From Cymbidium sinense (lineage: Eukaryota > Streptophyta > Magnoliopsida > Asparagales > Orchidaceae), in NCBI GenBank assembly GCA_021442155.1, contig CM038218.1, forward strand, positions 55,713,277-55,777,276: a DNA stretch of 64,000 nucleotides, given 5' to 3'. Within the stretch, counting starts at the first letter, position 1, and the number at the start of each line of letters is the position of its first letter. The notes beneath the pieces are model-generated. The model was given only the letters and a program-made list of their open reading frames with translations, searched no databases and was not told where the DNA came from. Below, in pieces: positions 1 to 12,600 of the stretch. Both the position numbers and the translations under genes were made by a program.

Positions 1-517
1 GTTTAGGGTACATGTTTTACTTTTTATTTATTTCTAGGTTTTATTTTTAGATATATTTTTTAGGCTTAGGATTTTATTTAGTTTTATTTTATTTTATTTT
101 ATATTGATTTTATTTTTATTTTATGTTTAGGTTTTACTTTATTTAGCTTTTTATTTTTAGGTTTATTTTATTTTTTATTTTAGTTTAGGTTTTTATTTAT
201 TTTATTTTAGTTTAGTATTTATTTTTTATTTTTAGATTTTGGTTTAGGCTTAGGTTTAGGTTTTAGTTTAGGTTTTTATTTTATTTTATTTTTTTATTTA
301 TTTTAGTTTTAGGTTTTATTTAGTTTAGGTTTAGGTTTTTAGGATTTTAGGGTGGTTTAGGGTTTTGGGTTAGTTTAGGGTTTAAGGTTTAGGGTTTAGG
401 ATTTTTTAGGGTTTAGGGTTAGTTTTAGGGTTTAAGGTTTAGGATTTAGTGTTTACGGTTTAGGGTTTCGCATTTAGGTTATTTTTTAAATTAGGTAAAC
501 TGGTATGTTTATGATTA
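1..517. repeat. Telomere-like composite satellite, T-rich then heptamer-rich
   Basis: The first 330 bases are T-rich with TTTAGG and TTTTATTTTA words. From about 330 the sequence becomes degenerate TTTAGGG heptamers, ending at a landmark (GTAAACTGGTATG near 496) that recurs throughout the window. No coding sense is visible. The block recurs almost base for base from 52,591. Confidence 0.9.
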
Positions 518-898
518 TTTTTTTTTAGATCAAAAATGAGCACGCATAGAGAAAATCAAAATCTCTACTATAAAGAAATAATTTTGTAAATAGTTGATCA
601 AATCGATCATTATTTAGTTTCTCTAGTTCCCATCAGAACCAACCTAACCTGTCGAGTAGCGAGAACCACCATCATATCCTCGATCTCTCCCTTCGCCACC
701 ACCATGGCTATAACCTTCATCACTCCTCTGACCTCCATAACCACCACTACTCCGACCACCACCTCTAAACCCACCAGCACCTCTAGATCCCCCACCACCA
801 CTGCGATAACGGTCGCATCCACGTTCGCCTCCACCGCCAGATCTAAACTAAGCCTAGTTGTCGATGATGTTCTTACCGTCAAGGTTCTGCCCATTCTT
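518..898 (-). pseudogene. Glycine-rich RNA-binding protein fragment, copy 1
   Basis: Read on the minus strand from 898, the frame gives NGQNLDGKNII, the last beta strand of an RRM as in plant GRP7/GRP8-type proteins. A glycine/arginine/tyrosine-rich tail follows (RSGGGGER, RYRSGGGGSRGAGGF, SSGGYGGQRSDEGY, RDRGYDGGSRYSTG) and the frame ends GSDGN-stop-RN at 614. In-frame stops occur after NIIDN, at 644-646 and near the end. The RRM upstream of NGQ is missing and telomere-like sequence begins at once (CCCTAAG before AATGGG). A short 3' UTR follows and stops at a run of nine A (T on +, 518-526). It is a non-functional fragment, probably a 5'-truncated retrocopy. Confidence 0.85.
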
Positions 899-3800
899 AG
901 GGTTTAGGTTTACTTTTTAATTTAGTTAGTTAACTTAGGTTTAGGTTTAGGGCTTGGGGTTTAGGGTTTAGTGTTTAGGGTTAGGGTTTAGGGTTTAGGG
1001 TTTAGGGTTTTAGGGTTTATGCTTTTTGGTTTGGGAGTTTATGGATAGCATTTAGAGTTTAGGGTTTAGGGTTTTTCAAGATTTAGGGTTTAGGGTTTAG
1101 GGTTTAGTGTTTAGGGTTTAGGATTTAGGGCTTACGATTTTTTTTAAGTAAATTGGTAGGTTTAGGTTTATTTAGCTTATTTTTTATATATTTTAGTTTA
1201 TTTTCTTTTTTTATTTTAATTTAGGTTTTTTTTATTTTTATTTAGTTTAGTAAATTTATTATTTTCTTTGTTTATTTTAATTTAGATTTTTAATTTGTTT
1301 ATTATTTTAAGTTTAGGTTTAGGCTTAGGTTTATCTTTTAGTTTAGTATTATTTTAGTTTTATTTTTAGTTTTGGGTTTTATTTTTTTATTTTAGGTTTA
1401 GGTTTAGGTTTTATTTTATTTTTTTAGGTTTAAGTTTTAGGTTTTTTAGGTTTATTTTTAGGTTTAATTTTTAATTTAGGTTTAAGTTTATTTTTATTTT
1501 ACTTTATTTTATTTAGTTTAGGTTTAGGTTTAGGTTTAGTTTATTTTAGGTTTAGGTTTAAGTTTTATTTATTTTAGTTAAGGTTTCGGTTTACTTTATT
1601 TTTATTTTAGGATTAGGTTTTTTTAGATTAGGGTTTAGGTTTTATCTTTTTTTTTAGATTTTTTTAGGTTTAGGTTTTTATTTAGTTTTTATTTGATTTT
1701 AGTTTATGTTTAGTTTTTATTTTATTTAGGTTTTTTATTTTTTAATTTAGTTTAGATTTTTATTTATTTTATTTTAGTTTATTTTTTCATTTTAGGTTTA
1801 GATTTAGGTTTAGATTTAGGTTTTAGTTTATGTTTTTATTCTGTTTTTACTTTTTTATTTTGGTTTAGGTTTATTTATTTATTTTATTTTTAGGTTTTAC
1901 TGAGTTTAGGTTTAGTTTTTAGCTTTTTAGGGTTTAGGGTTTAGGGTTTAAGGTTTAGGGTTTAGGGTTAGTTTAGCATTTAGGATATGGGGATTCAGGT
2001 TTAGGGTTTAGGGTTGTAGGTTTTAGGATTTAGGGTTTATGATTTGGGGTTTAGGGTTTAGGGTTTGGGGTTTAGGGTTTAGGGTTTTAGGGTTTAGGTT
2101 TTAGGGTTTAGGGTTTAGGGTATAGGGTTAAGTGTTTAGGGTTTAAGGTTAGGGTTTTTATTTTATTTTATTTTATATTTTTTTATTTAGGGTTTAGGAT
2201 TTAGCGTTAGTATAGTGTTTAGGGTTGTAGGTTTAGGGTTTAGGGATTAGAGTTAGTTTTAGGGTTTCGGGTTTAGGATTTAGGGCTTAGGGTTTAGGGT
2301 TTAGGGTTTAGGATTTTTTTTAGACTAAGAAAACTGATAGGTTTAAGTTTATTTAGTTTATTTTTTATTTATTTTAGTTTATTTTATTTTTTATTTTTAT
2401 GTAGGTTTATTTTTTATTTTTATTCAATTTATTTTAGTATTATTTTTTATAGTTTTCATTTTTTATTTTAGTTTATCTTTTAAGTTTAGGTTTTGGTTTA
2501 TTTATATTTTTTAGTTTTATTTTATATTTATATTATTTTTTAAGTTCAGGTTTTATTTTTTATTTTTTATGTTCAGGTTTAGGTTTTTATTTTATTTCTT
2601 TAGCTTTAGGTTTTAGGTTTTTATTTTAGGTTTAATTTTAGGTTTAGGTTTATTTCTAGCTTATTTTATTTTTTTATTTTATGGTTTAGGTTTAGTTTAA
2701 TATAGGTTTATGCTAAGGTTTTATTTATTTTAATTTACTTTATCTTAGTTTAGGTTTAGGTTTATTTTATTTTGTTCATTTTAGGTTTAGGTTTTCTTTT
2801 TAGTTTATGGTTTAGGTTTTATTTTTTATTTTTTTAGGTTTATTTTATTTTTATCTTAGGTTTAGTTTCTATTTTATTTAGGTTATTTATTTTTAGGTTT
2901 ATTTTATTTTTTTAATTTAGTTTAGTTTCTTATTTATTTATTTTTTAGTTTAGTTTTTATTTTTTAATTTATTTTAATTTTAGCTTTAGTATTAGGTTTA
3001 TGTTCAAGTTTAAGTTTAGGTTTAAGTTGAGGTTTTTATTTTATTTTATTTAGGTTTAGGTTTTTTTAAAAAAATTATTTTTAGGTCTTATTCAATTTTG
3101 GTTTAGGGTTTTAGGATTTTAAGGTCTAGGGTTTAGTGTTTAGGGTTTAGGGTTTAGGGTTATAGGCTTTAGGGTTTAGGGTTAAGGGTTAAGGGTTTAG
3201 GGTTTAGAGTTTAGAGTTGTAGGTTAAGGGTTTAGGGTTTAGGGTTTAGGATTTAAGGTTAGTGTTTGTTTTTATTTTTTATTTATTTATTTTTTATTTA
3301 GGGTTTAGGGTTTAGGTTAGTTTAGGGCTTAGGGTTTAGGGTTTAGTGTTGTAGGTTTAGGTTATGTTTAGGGTTTTAGGTTTAGGGTTAGTTTTAGGGT
3401 GTAGGGTTTTGGGTTTGGGGTTGTTGATTTAGGGATAGTTTTATGGTTTTTTTATATTATTTTATTTTCTTTAAATTCAGTAAATTGGTAGGTTTAGGCA
3501 TATTTAGTTTATTTTTTATTTATTTTAGTTAATTTTATTTTTTATTTTTATTTTGGTTTATTTTTATTTTTATTTTCTTAAGTTCATTTAATTTAGGTTT
3601 TTTATGTTAATTTAGATTTTTTATTTTGGTTTAGGTTTAGATTTATGTTCATTTTTTACGTTAATTTTATTTTTATTTTATAGTTTAGGTTTAAATTTTA
3701 TTTTTTTATTTTTAGGTTTAGGTTATAGGTTTTTATTTTATGTTTATTTTTAGGTTTTATTTTTTTAGTTTAAGTTTTGGTTTATTTTTGGCTTATTTTA

Positions 3801-6061
3801 TTTTATTTAGTCTAGGTTTAGATTAAAGTTTAGTTTATTTTAGGTTTAGGTTTAGGTTTTATTTATTTTAGTTTATTTTATTTTAATTTATGTTTAGGTT
3901 TATTTTATTTCTATTTTAGGTTTAGGCTTTTTTTTTATTTTAGGGTTTAGGTTTTATTTTTTATTTATTTTTGGTTTTATTTTTTAGGTTTAAAGTTTTA
4001 TTTAGTTTTTATTTTATTTTACTTTAGGTTTATTTCATTTTTATTTTAGGTTTAGTTTTTACTTTATTTAGGTTTTTAATTTTTTAGTTTAGTTTAGGTT
4101 TTTATTTATTATATTTTAGATTAGTTTTTATTTTTTTATTTTATTTTCTTTTCGGGTTTAGGTTTAGGTTTAGGTTTAGGTTGTAGTTTTATGTTTTTAT
4201 TTTAATTAATTTATTTTATTTAGGTTAGGGTTTTTTTATTTATTTTATTTTTTAGGTTTTATTTAGTTTAAGTTCTGAGGTTTTATTTTAGGTTTATTTT
4301 CAATTTTCTTTTAATTTAGGTTTAGAGTTATTTTTAGTTTACTTTATTTTTTTATCGGTTAGGGTTTAGGTTTAGTTTATTTTAGTTTTAGGTTTTGGTT
4401 TTATTTATTTTAGTTAAATTTATTTTAGTTTAGGTTTAGGTTTATTTTATTTTATTTATTTTATATTTTAAGTTTAGATTTTTTTTTTTAGTTTAGGGTT
4501 TTGGTTTTATTTTATATTTATTTTTTAGTTTAGATTTTTATTTAGTTTTCAATTTATTTATGTTTTTTATTCATAGGTCTTTTTTATTTAGTTTAGGTTT
4601 TTATTTATTTTATTTTAATTTATTTTTATTATTATTTTTTTTTTAGGTTTTGGTTTATTTATTTATTTGGTTTTTAAGTTATAATAAGTTTAGGTTTAGG
4701 TTTTTAGGGCTTAGGGTTTAGGGTTTAGGATTTTAGGGTTTAGGGTTTTGTGGTTTAAGGTTTAGGGTTAGGGTTTAAGGTTAAGTGTTTAGGCTTTAGG
4801 GTTTTTAGGGTTTACGATTTAGGGTTTATTGTTTTGGTTTTGGGGTTTAGGGTTTAGGGTTTAGGGGTTTAGGTTTTGTGGTTTGGGGTTTAGGGTTGAG
4901 GGTTTAGGGTTTCAGGGATTATTTTTTAGGATTTTAGGGTTTAGGGTTGTAGGTTAAAGATTTAGGGTTAGTTTTAGGGTTTAGGATTTAGGGTTAGGGT
5001 TTTTTATTTATTTTTAATTTATTTTTTATTTAGGGTTTATGGTTTAAGCTTTAAGGTTTAGGGTTAGTTTAGGGTTTAGGGTTTAGAGTTGTAAGTTTAC
5101 AATTGTACATTTATGATTTAAGATTTATGATTAGTTTTAAGGTTTACGGTTTAGGATTAAGGGTTTAGGGTTTAGGGTTTAGGGTTTAGGGTTTAGGGTT
5201 CAGGGTTTAGGGTTTAGCATTTAGGGGTTTTTTTTGAATTAAAAATATTGTAGGTTTAGGTTTATTTAGTTTATTAAATTATTATTTATTTATTTTTTAT
5301 TTTATCTAGGTTTATTTTTATTTTACTAGTTTAGTTTGTTTATTTTAGGTTAATTTATTTTAGTTTAGCTTTTTAATTTTGTTTATTTTTTGTTAAGGTT
5401 TAGGTTTATGTTTATTTTTTAGTTTAGTTTTACTTTTATTTTATTTTTCAAGTTTAGGTTTCTTTTTTTACTTTTAGGTTTAGGTTCAAGTTTTCATTTT
5501 ATTTTTTAGGTTTATGTTTTAGGTTTTTATTTTTGGTTTATTTTTAGGTTTTATTTATTAGTTTAAGTTTAGGTTTATTTTTATTTTATTTTATTTTACT
5601 TAGTTTAGGGTTTAGGTATATTTTATTTTAGGTTTAGGTTTAGGTTTTATTTATCTTAGATTAGTTTATTTTAGTTTAGATTTAGGTTTATTTTATTTTA
5701 TTTATTTCAGGTTTAAGTTTTTAGTTATTTTTATTTTATTTTATTTTAGGTTTATTTTATTTTTATTTTACATTTAGTTATTATTTTATTTAGGTTTTTT
5801 TAACTTTATATTATTTTTAGCTTAGTTTGGTTTTTATTTATTTTATTTTTAATATTATTTTAATTTTTGGTTTAGGTTTACGTTTAGGTTTAAGTTTAGG
5901 TTTAGGTTTAGGTTTAGGTTTAAGCTTTAGTTTAATAGTTTATTTTATTTTATTTTACTATTTATTTAGGTTTATGTTTTTTATTTATTTTATTTTTAGG
6001 TTTTGTTTAGTTTAGGTTTAGTTTTTTTAGGTTTTTTGGGTTTACAGTTTAGGGTTTAGGG
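899..6061. repeat. Composite telomere-like satellite, about 1.15-kb periodicity
   Basis: Blocks of degenerate TTTAGGG heptamers alternate with longer T-rich blocks (TTTATTTTATTTTAG, TTTAGG hexamers). A landmark related to GTAAACTGGTAGG starts each T-rich block near 1,146, 2,326, 3,478 and 5,241, giving spacings of about 1.18, 1.15 and 1.76 kb. A block with five perfect TTTAGGG units lies at 5,164-5,198. Apparent reading frames such as the leucine-glycine repeat near 5,870-5,930 are translations of TTTAGG hexamers. No gene is seen. Confidence 0.9.
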
Positions 6062-6076
6062 TTTTTTTTTTTTTTT
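6062..6076 (-). other. Poly(A) tail of LINE A
   Basis: Fifteen T on + directly after AGGGTTTAGGG and directly before the LINE body, i.e. a 3' A-tract on the element's sense strand, as left by target-primed reverse transcription. The duplicate copy has twelve at 58,501-58,512. Confidence 0.85.
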
Positions 6077-9000
6077 AGGGGAAGCCCCATGTAGGGGTAT
6101 TTTATTGCCACAAAAAGAGGGTTATAAGGTCCTTAAAGGGGTAAACTCACTACTCAAAGAGCTACAATTAGTCTAAGGAGTAAATCCCTATCTAAGTACA
6201 TCCAAGAGTAAAAGAAAGCATAAAACAATCAAAAGATACAAGATGATTAACATAATAAGCTAAAGTAAGATTAAAGCCAATGCTCGGAGGATGTGGGAAT
6301 GCATGATAATAGGCAGACACGCAAAGGAGAGAGAATCACACAAGTTATATTAAGAGGAGATTAGAGCAGTTAAGGTAATCTGACAAAAGTTAGAGGAAAA
6401 TAACATAATGTGAGTATGTTAGTAAGGAATTGTGATAGAGAAGGCTTAGGCTCAATCACATCCTATTGGGGCAGATGCAAGTATGAGCATCCAAACTTCA
6501 GCAGAAGGGTTACATCACATGAGCTACTACCGAACCAATAGGGGTGAGATCATCACGACCATCATAGCCAACAAACGTGAGAAGGTAGCACCAGTTGTTG
6601 ATATTCTTGTTAGCTTTATTACTGCAAACCTAAGCAAAATCATATCTAAAATATATAGGTAATTGCTAAGAGCTGAAGGATAAGGAGTCTCATTCAAGAA
6701 AAATATCATCAATATAGTCATCTTGACATGAGAATACATAAACATAAGTGAGTGAGCCATCTTAGCCAGAATCTCATGAATAGCCATATTTAGGAAAGAA
6801 ATTAGTTCAGCATATAATCCCTCCATAAGAAAATTATAGAGGAGACAACTTGCTGAAAGCCTGTTAAATAAGTTAATGAGCCTATAATTAATACCATCCC
6901 AATCACATGATATGTAAATGAATCTTTGTCGAAACAACCGAGAAACAATCCCCTTATTAATGTCCTGGAGAAAGCAATAGTAAAGGAAGATAGCATAGCT
7001 CAACACAAGGAATGAACTGCAACCAACCAAAATAAGCACCTAGAAAAAATAGTTAGAGCAGCAGCTCCAATAGCAGCATTCAGGGCCTCCATTCAGATAA
7101 TCCAGATCAACAATCAATCCAGAGAACAAGACAGCACAAGGCAACAACATCCAAGATAGGAAGGGACTAAATTGTCCATAATACCATTCTTTCAGAATAA
7201 ACTGCTCATAAGACTGCACCAACCAGTCAGAAACAAGGTAGCAGGTGATGAAGATCAAAAAAAATAAAAGATAAATTACACAGGCAATCATAAAGACAAC
7301 CCCAATAGCCAAACAACTAATACAACATTGGAACCCGCCATAAAAAAAATCAACAAGTGAATTGAAATGAGTCTCAACATTAAAATCCAAAAAATAACAA
7401 CAGTTAAGACGGCAACATCCAAGATAGGAAGATATAGCAAATTGGCCATAAAACTCCTCAATCAGAGTAGACATGGCAATAATAGATAAACAAATAAATA
7501 AAGCATAAAATAGTTATCGAAGGCGACAAATCGGGCAATCACCAAAAACCTTCACCATCGGGGACAATGTTAGAACGACTTTCAAGGCATGAGACCACAA
7601 ATTCTACAACCAACAAAGAAAAGCCAAGCGAGGTGACAAGGTAAAAAAAAAGGTAAATCTCTAAGACAAGAGCCAACCAAAATAGCAAAAACCAGTTAGC
7701 TTGCCATGATGCCACTCATCTAGTATAATCAAAACAATAGATACAAGTTTGATAGAAAAAGGATAAAGTAAACAGTAGCAGAAAAGGTAGATCAATGAAT
7801 TCCAATGATAGGCATAAAATAAACCAGTAAGGTGGTTCAAAGCAAAATCTACCAAGCAATCAACAACTTCAATAGAGACTTGTTGTACAAAATAATCCAA
7901 AGCCCAGGCGTAAGGTGGTATTGATCGCAAACCAACAAGGTAGTTAAAACCAACAAGCTATCCAAGATTCCACCCATAAACATATATAGGTAAAGGAAAG
8001 GATAGATAATGAATAGCTCCCCACCATAAGCCTATCCAGTAAGTGACATTCAGAGAAATCAGATCAATGTCAGGATGCTTATTCACCATAACCCATTACG
8101 CCAAGGATAATGACAATAATAACCAGTGGGTTTGTCAATAACCCAATTATGCATATAAGATAAATCATTGATTAATTCCAAGCATAACAAAGAAATGTGC
8201 TTCAAGTTGTACATGTTCCAATCATAGCATAGGATGGGAGAATAACAGCAAGGAAAAGCCACAACATCCCAAGTGTTAGCATCAAAAAACAAAAGAAAAA
8301 CAAAGAGAATTTGCTGGACAAGGAAATCAGCAATCCAGAAAATAGCAGCAAGGACAATTTTCTTTGTAACACTCCCATTAGAAAAGGAAATATTACTAAG
8401 AAGGATATAAAGTAAAATTGTATGAGTTCAAGGATTTTCCACGAGTAAGCGGTGCCCACAATCTCGCTAATGATAATCCTTGAAAAACTCCAAACGATCA
8501 TGGGAAGCAAGACCGAAGCAAAGACTAGTATTGAAAAAAATAACACAATTCCATTCCTACAAAGAGATATTAGTGTAGAGATGGGATATCCCAATCAGCA
8601 AAATAACAACAATAAAGAAAATTGCAACCAATAGGTGCTCAATAGCAGTTCTAAGAGCAAACAGTTCAGTAGCAGGTTGCTTTGTCACATTAAGCCAGTA
8701 TTGCCAAGGATATTGACAGTCATAATCAGTAGGCATATAGGATAGACCATTGGTTACATATAAGCAGAAGAGTAGAATGGTCTTCAGGATTTTCATGATC
8801 TCCTCAAAGAATGAAGGGTGAAAACAATTGCAGTAAAGTCCAACATCAACCCAAATGTTAACAACAAGAGTAGAAAATGAAATAGAAAGAGGAGGGTAAA
8901 CACAGTAAGAACCAAAAGGAGCAGCCAACAAGGTAATCCATTCCTGCAGGGGATAGAAGAAGACATCATTACCAAGCAAGAATTTTAAGATAATAAAGGT

Positions 9001-9617
9001 CCAAAACCAGAACTTGCTAAGACAGTAGCAGGCAAGATGGCAAAAAATAGTAGGAGGAAAAGCGGGAGCGGCGCAGAAAAATCTGCGGCGAACCCAAAGG
9101 GATTAAAACCAAATCAACTAACAAATCAACAAACAACCATGGCGAAACCTCAAAACCCAAAAGTAATTAAGCCCAATCCATTCCGGTAAAAGGATTTCAG
9201 ACCAAAATAACCATTAAAAGACACCGGGTATTACAATTTCTTCCCTTGCAGAAAGCATCGAGGTTAGGCATTATATAAGCAAGGCGGTAGGCATGAGAAA
9301 GTCTGAAGCCCAATCAAAATCCTTTCAACATAAGTGTTGAAACCTTTATGAACCCAAGTGGGATTGCTGTTATAAAACCAGTAACAGGTAACACAAGGCT
9401 TAATTGAGTTCTAATTCAAGATATTGATGTGCATATAGTTCAACATCTGCCCCATAGTATTGTAAATGCCAAAAACAGAATCCTTCCAACTAAAGGAGAA
9501 GGGGTAAAGGCAGCAAGTCATGGCAAAGAGCACAAGACAACAATGATATCTATGAGGAGTATCCATAAAGAACACAAGGAAATAGAAAACCAGAAAAAAG
9601 GGAGGCGAAGAGGAGAA
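6077..9617 (-). other. Long 3' UTR of LINE A
   Basis: About 3.54 kb lies between the ORF2 stop (TTA on + at 9,618-9,620) and the tail. It has only short open stretches with no domain I recognise and a composition unlike the coding part. The last bases on the sense strand read TGTGGCAATAAAATACCCC before the tail, so an AATAAA-type signal is present. Parts of the region are recognisable in the 5'-truncated LINE C at 48,186, which shows that it belongs to the element. Internal similar segments occur (7,146 with 7,414; 8,098 with 8,698). A fast-evolving extra ORF cannot be excluded, but no long frame supports one. Confidence 0.7.
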
Positions 9618-12600
9618 TTAGATTCTAAGGTAAGGAAGCCCATCGTTAACGGACCGCAAGTATTTGGGTAATGTAAATTGATCAAAGAAGATGATCTTGT
9701 CTAATCTACAGATTTGCAAGGTAATCAGCACAGGCATTACCTTCATGCCAAACATGAGTGATGGTAAAATTTAGTTGAGAGAGAAGAGCCCTAGTTTGCT
9801 TGAGGAGGTAGTACAAACAAGCATTGCTCATATTGGAAGTCAAGTCAAGGTCAATCGGTAGAAGAAGCGTCCACCCTATCCAAATATTGAGCCATCCATT
9901 TTGAAGACAAATTTCTAGAGCTTTGTGGACGCCATAAGCTCAGATAAGGGATAGTCTTTGGAAATAAGGGGATAATCAAATGCACATAGGACTATACCCT
10001 TAAAATCCTAAAATGCCTCCACAACCGAGCCATTATGAGAGATAGAGCCATCGGTATTAATTTTAATAATATGATCAAGAGGTTTTTCCAAAACCATTCT
10101 ATTATTTTCGATAGGGTTTGGAAGGTTGAGGCCGGTTTATTATTTCTGATTTCTGACCTTTAAAATGTTTATGGATGAATTAAATTGGCTTTAAATAAGT
10201 CACAAATTTTGTTTTAGTTCTAGATAATCCTCATGTGATTCATACGAATCCCATGATGTTTAGCTTCATTTAGTCCATCCATATGAACCAAATAAGAGTA
10301 ATGGCTATTATGATTTTAATATGACCTTTAATTGCATTGTCAAAGTAAACTTCAAGAAGTTGATATAAAGTAAAAGAATAATTAAAATTGATAGTGTTGA
10401 ATAGATCATCATACCAAATCCAAATTTTAGAGGCAATAGCCCCATTAATAAAAACATGGTTAACATTCTCAATATGAGAACAACATTGACATTTAGAGGG
10501 TAAATAAAACCCTTTACCCCACAACAAAGAGTCCAGAATAAAGTTTTTAGGATACCAAGTTAGAATAGAGTAAGAAGAGGGGATATTGTTATTCCAAATT
10601 TTGTAGAACACAATAGAAGAATCACGAGTGTCTTTAGTGTGAAGCCACACATTTTAAGGTTGAAATCCCCATTATGAGATAGCTTAAAGATAATGTCGAT
10701 CATGATTGTTAGGAGTGATAGGAATATTAATAATCATATTTAAGAAAGTGAAGGAATAGAATCAGTAATCTTATTAGTGTTCCACTTGTGGTTTTGCCAG
10801 AATGAATTAACTCTAATAGCGTGATGGAGTGAGTGTAGAGTAAGTCATCAATGGATCCGAACCACTCAGGTTGTCCAAAAGAAGGAATTGCGAGTTTATG
10901 CCCCAAAAATTAAGGATTATGCATCCCATTTGAGTGTCTTCTCCACGGAGAATCACCCGATTTAAAGGGACAAATGAGAGTATGTTTACCACGCAATATT
11001 TAGAAGTCATGAAATTCAAAGACTATTTTTGCTCCTAAAATTTCACCAAAGTTTGTAGGAGAAGGCATTGATAACTTCTTTGATGGATTTACATCCCAGA
11101 CCTCCCTCTTCAAGAGTACCACAACTTTTAGACCAAGATGATCAGTTCATTCTTTTAGAGGAGGTATTGGTTCCCCAGAAAAATTTGTTTAAGTGACGCT
11201 CAATACGATTGATGGTAGAGTTGGTAGGCACAATGGTTTGAAGAAGGTATATAGGCATGGAATTTAGAGTGCTCTTGATCAAGGTAAGCCTACCCTAGAA
11301 GAGAGTAAATGAAATTTCAATCCGAAATTTTGTTAGAAAAATTAGATCATCAAAAGGAGTGATCTTTTTTGGCCTTTAAAAGCGCCCCAAGGTAATTAAG
11401 AGGGAGTTGATTTTGCATAAAATTAGTAATTTTGGATATTTGGTTAAGTCTATTAGGAGGAATCTTAGTTGAAGGAATAAAACCACATTTTCCTTCATTA
11501 AGAAAAAGACCACTAACTTTACCAAAATCATTTAGGAGGTTCTTAATGGTTTTAACATGTTGAAGGGAGCTTGCAGAAGATAATGAAATCATCTGCAAAG
11601 CTAAGATGAGAAATAGGAAACCTCCATGAGTTTTAAAAGACATATTAGGATTATTAGCGAAAAGATCGTTAAGGCTCCTTGACAGGTATTCAATAGCGAT
11701 GATAAAAAGAGAAGGTGATAGTGAGTTACCTTGCCTCAAACCATGGATAGAAGGAAAGAAACCTATGGACTCACCATTCATGTTAACCAAAACCGGACAT
11801 TGATACACCTTTTATAATCCGGATAAAACTATCAGAAAAACCAAACAAATTCAAGATTTGAAAGAGAAAATCCCATGAGAGATTGACAAAGGCTTTAGCG
11901 ATGTCCAGTTTGAATAAGATGTTGCCTCCTCTAGAAGGGACATCAATGTCATGAACCAGCTCTTGAGCAAGAAGAATATTATCCGATATTGCTTTGTGTT
12001 TAACAAAACAAGTTTGATTTGGGGAGATGATTTTAGGAAGCAAAGGGCTAAGCCTATTATTTATTAATTTAGCAATGAGTTTTTAAAAAAAGGTGCAAAG
12101 ACTAATCGGTCTAAAATCACCCCAATATTCAGGATTGTTAGTTTTGGAAATAAGGATAATAGAAGTTCTTGAAAAGTATTTGGGAATAGGATTTCCATCA
12201 AAGAAATCAATAACAGCATCAACTAAGTCGGTTTTAATAAATGGCCAACAATGCTGAAAGAAGTGGGTCATATAGCCGTCGGGGCCAGCAACAGAGTCAG
12301 TGTTCATGTTCTTAAGAGTATTACTAATCTCCTCTTCGGAAGGGCACATAGTGAGTAAATAATTATCCTCATTGTCATAGAAGGGATAAGATGGGTGTTT
12401 GATAAAGTGCCCGACAGCATTAGAATTTAATAAAGTTTGGAAATGATGTATAGAATCCTTAATATCATTATTATCGGTTGTCCATTCACCATTAGAGTTC
12501 TTAATTTTCTTAATCGAGTTTAAGGCTTTCCATTTATTACAAATGGCATGAAAATACACGGTGTTTTGTCACCATCACAATGTTTGCTTGACTTTTTTGG

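Larger units (their letters stand above)
1..11636 (+). repeat. First copy of an 11-kb duplicated block
   Basis: Bases 1-11,636 reappear in the same order and orientation at 52,591-64,000. The copies share the satellite, a GRP fragment and the LINE 3' portion. Position 1 aligns with 52,591 and 11,636 with 64,000, so the second copy is about 2% shorter. The match touches both window edges, so the true extent is unknown. The spacing is about 52.6 kb. It may be a large tandem duplication or a false duplication in the assembly. Confidence 0.92.

Noticed and set aside
610..894. 94-codon minus frame of valine-rich sequence over GRP copy 1
   Set aside because: It is the shifted frame of the glycine-rich reading; the true homologous frame runs 614-898.
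5827..6015. Open frame rich in leucine-glycine repeats (also 58,270-58,458)
   Set aside because: It is a translation of TTTAGG hexamers and T-rich DNA, with no start context or domain.
6527..8979. Series of hydrophobic minus-strand frames in the LINE 3' UTR, at first suggestive of membrane proteins
   Set aside because: Short, overlapping and frame-hopping; hydrophobicity follows from T-rich sense-strand composition. Not maintained in the copy at 58.5-61 kb.
9429..9671. 80-codon + strand frame (and 14,893-15,138)
   Set aside because: Antisense to the LINE A 3' UTR/ORF2 end and to the ORF1/leader; no independent support.
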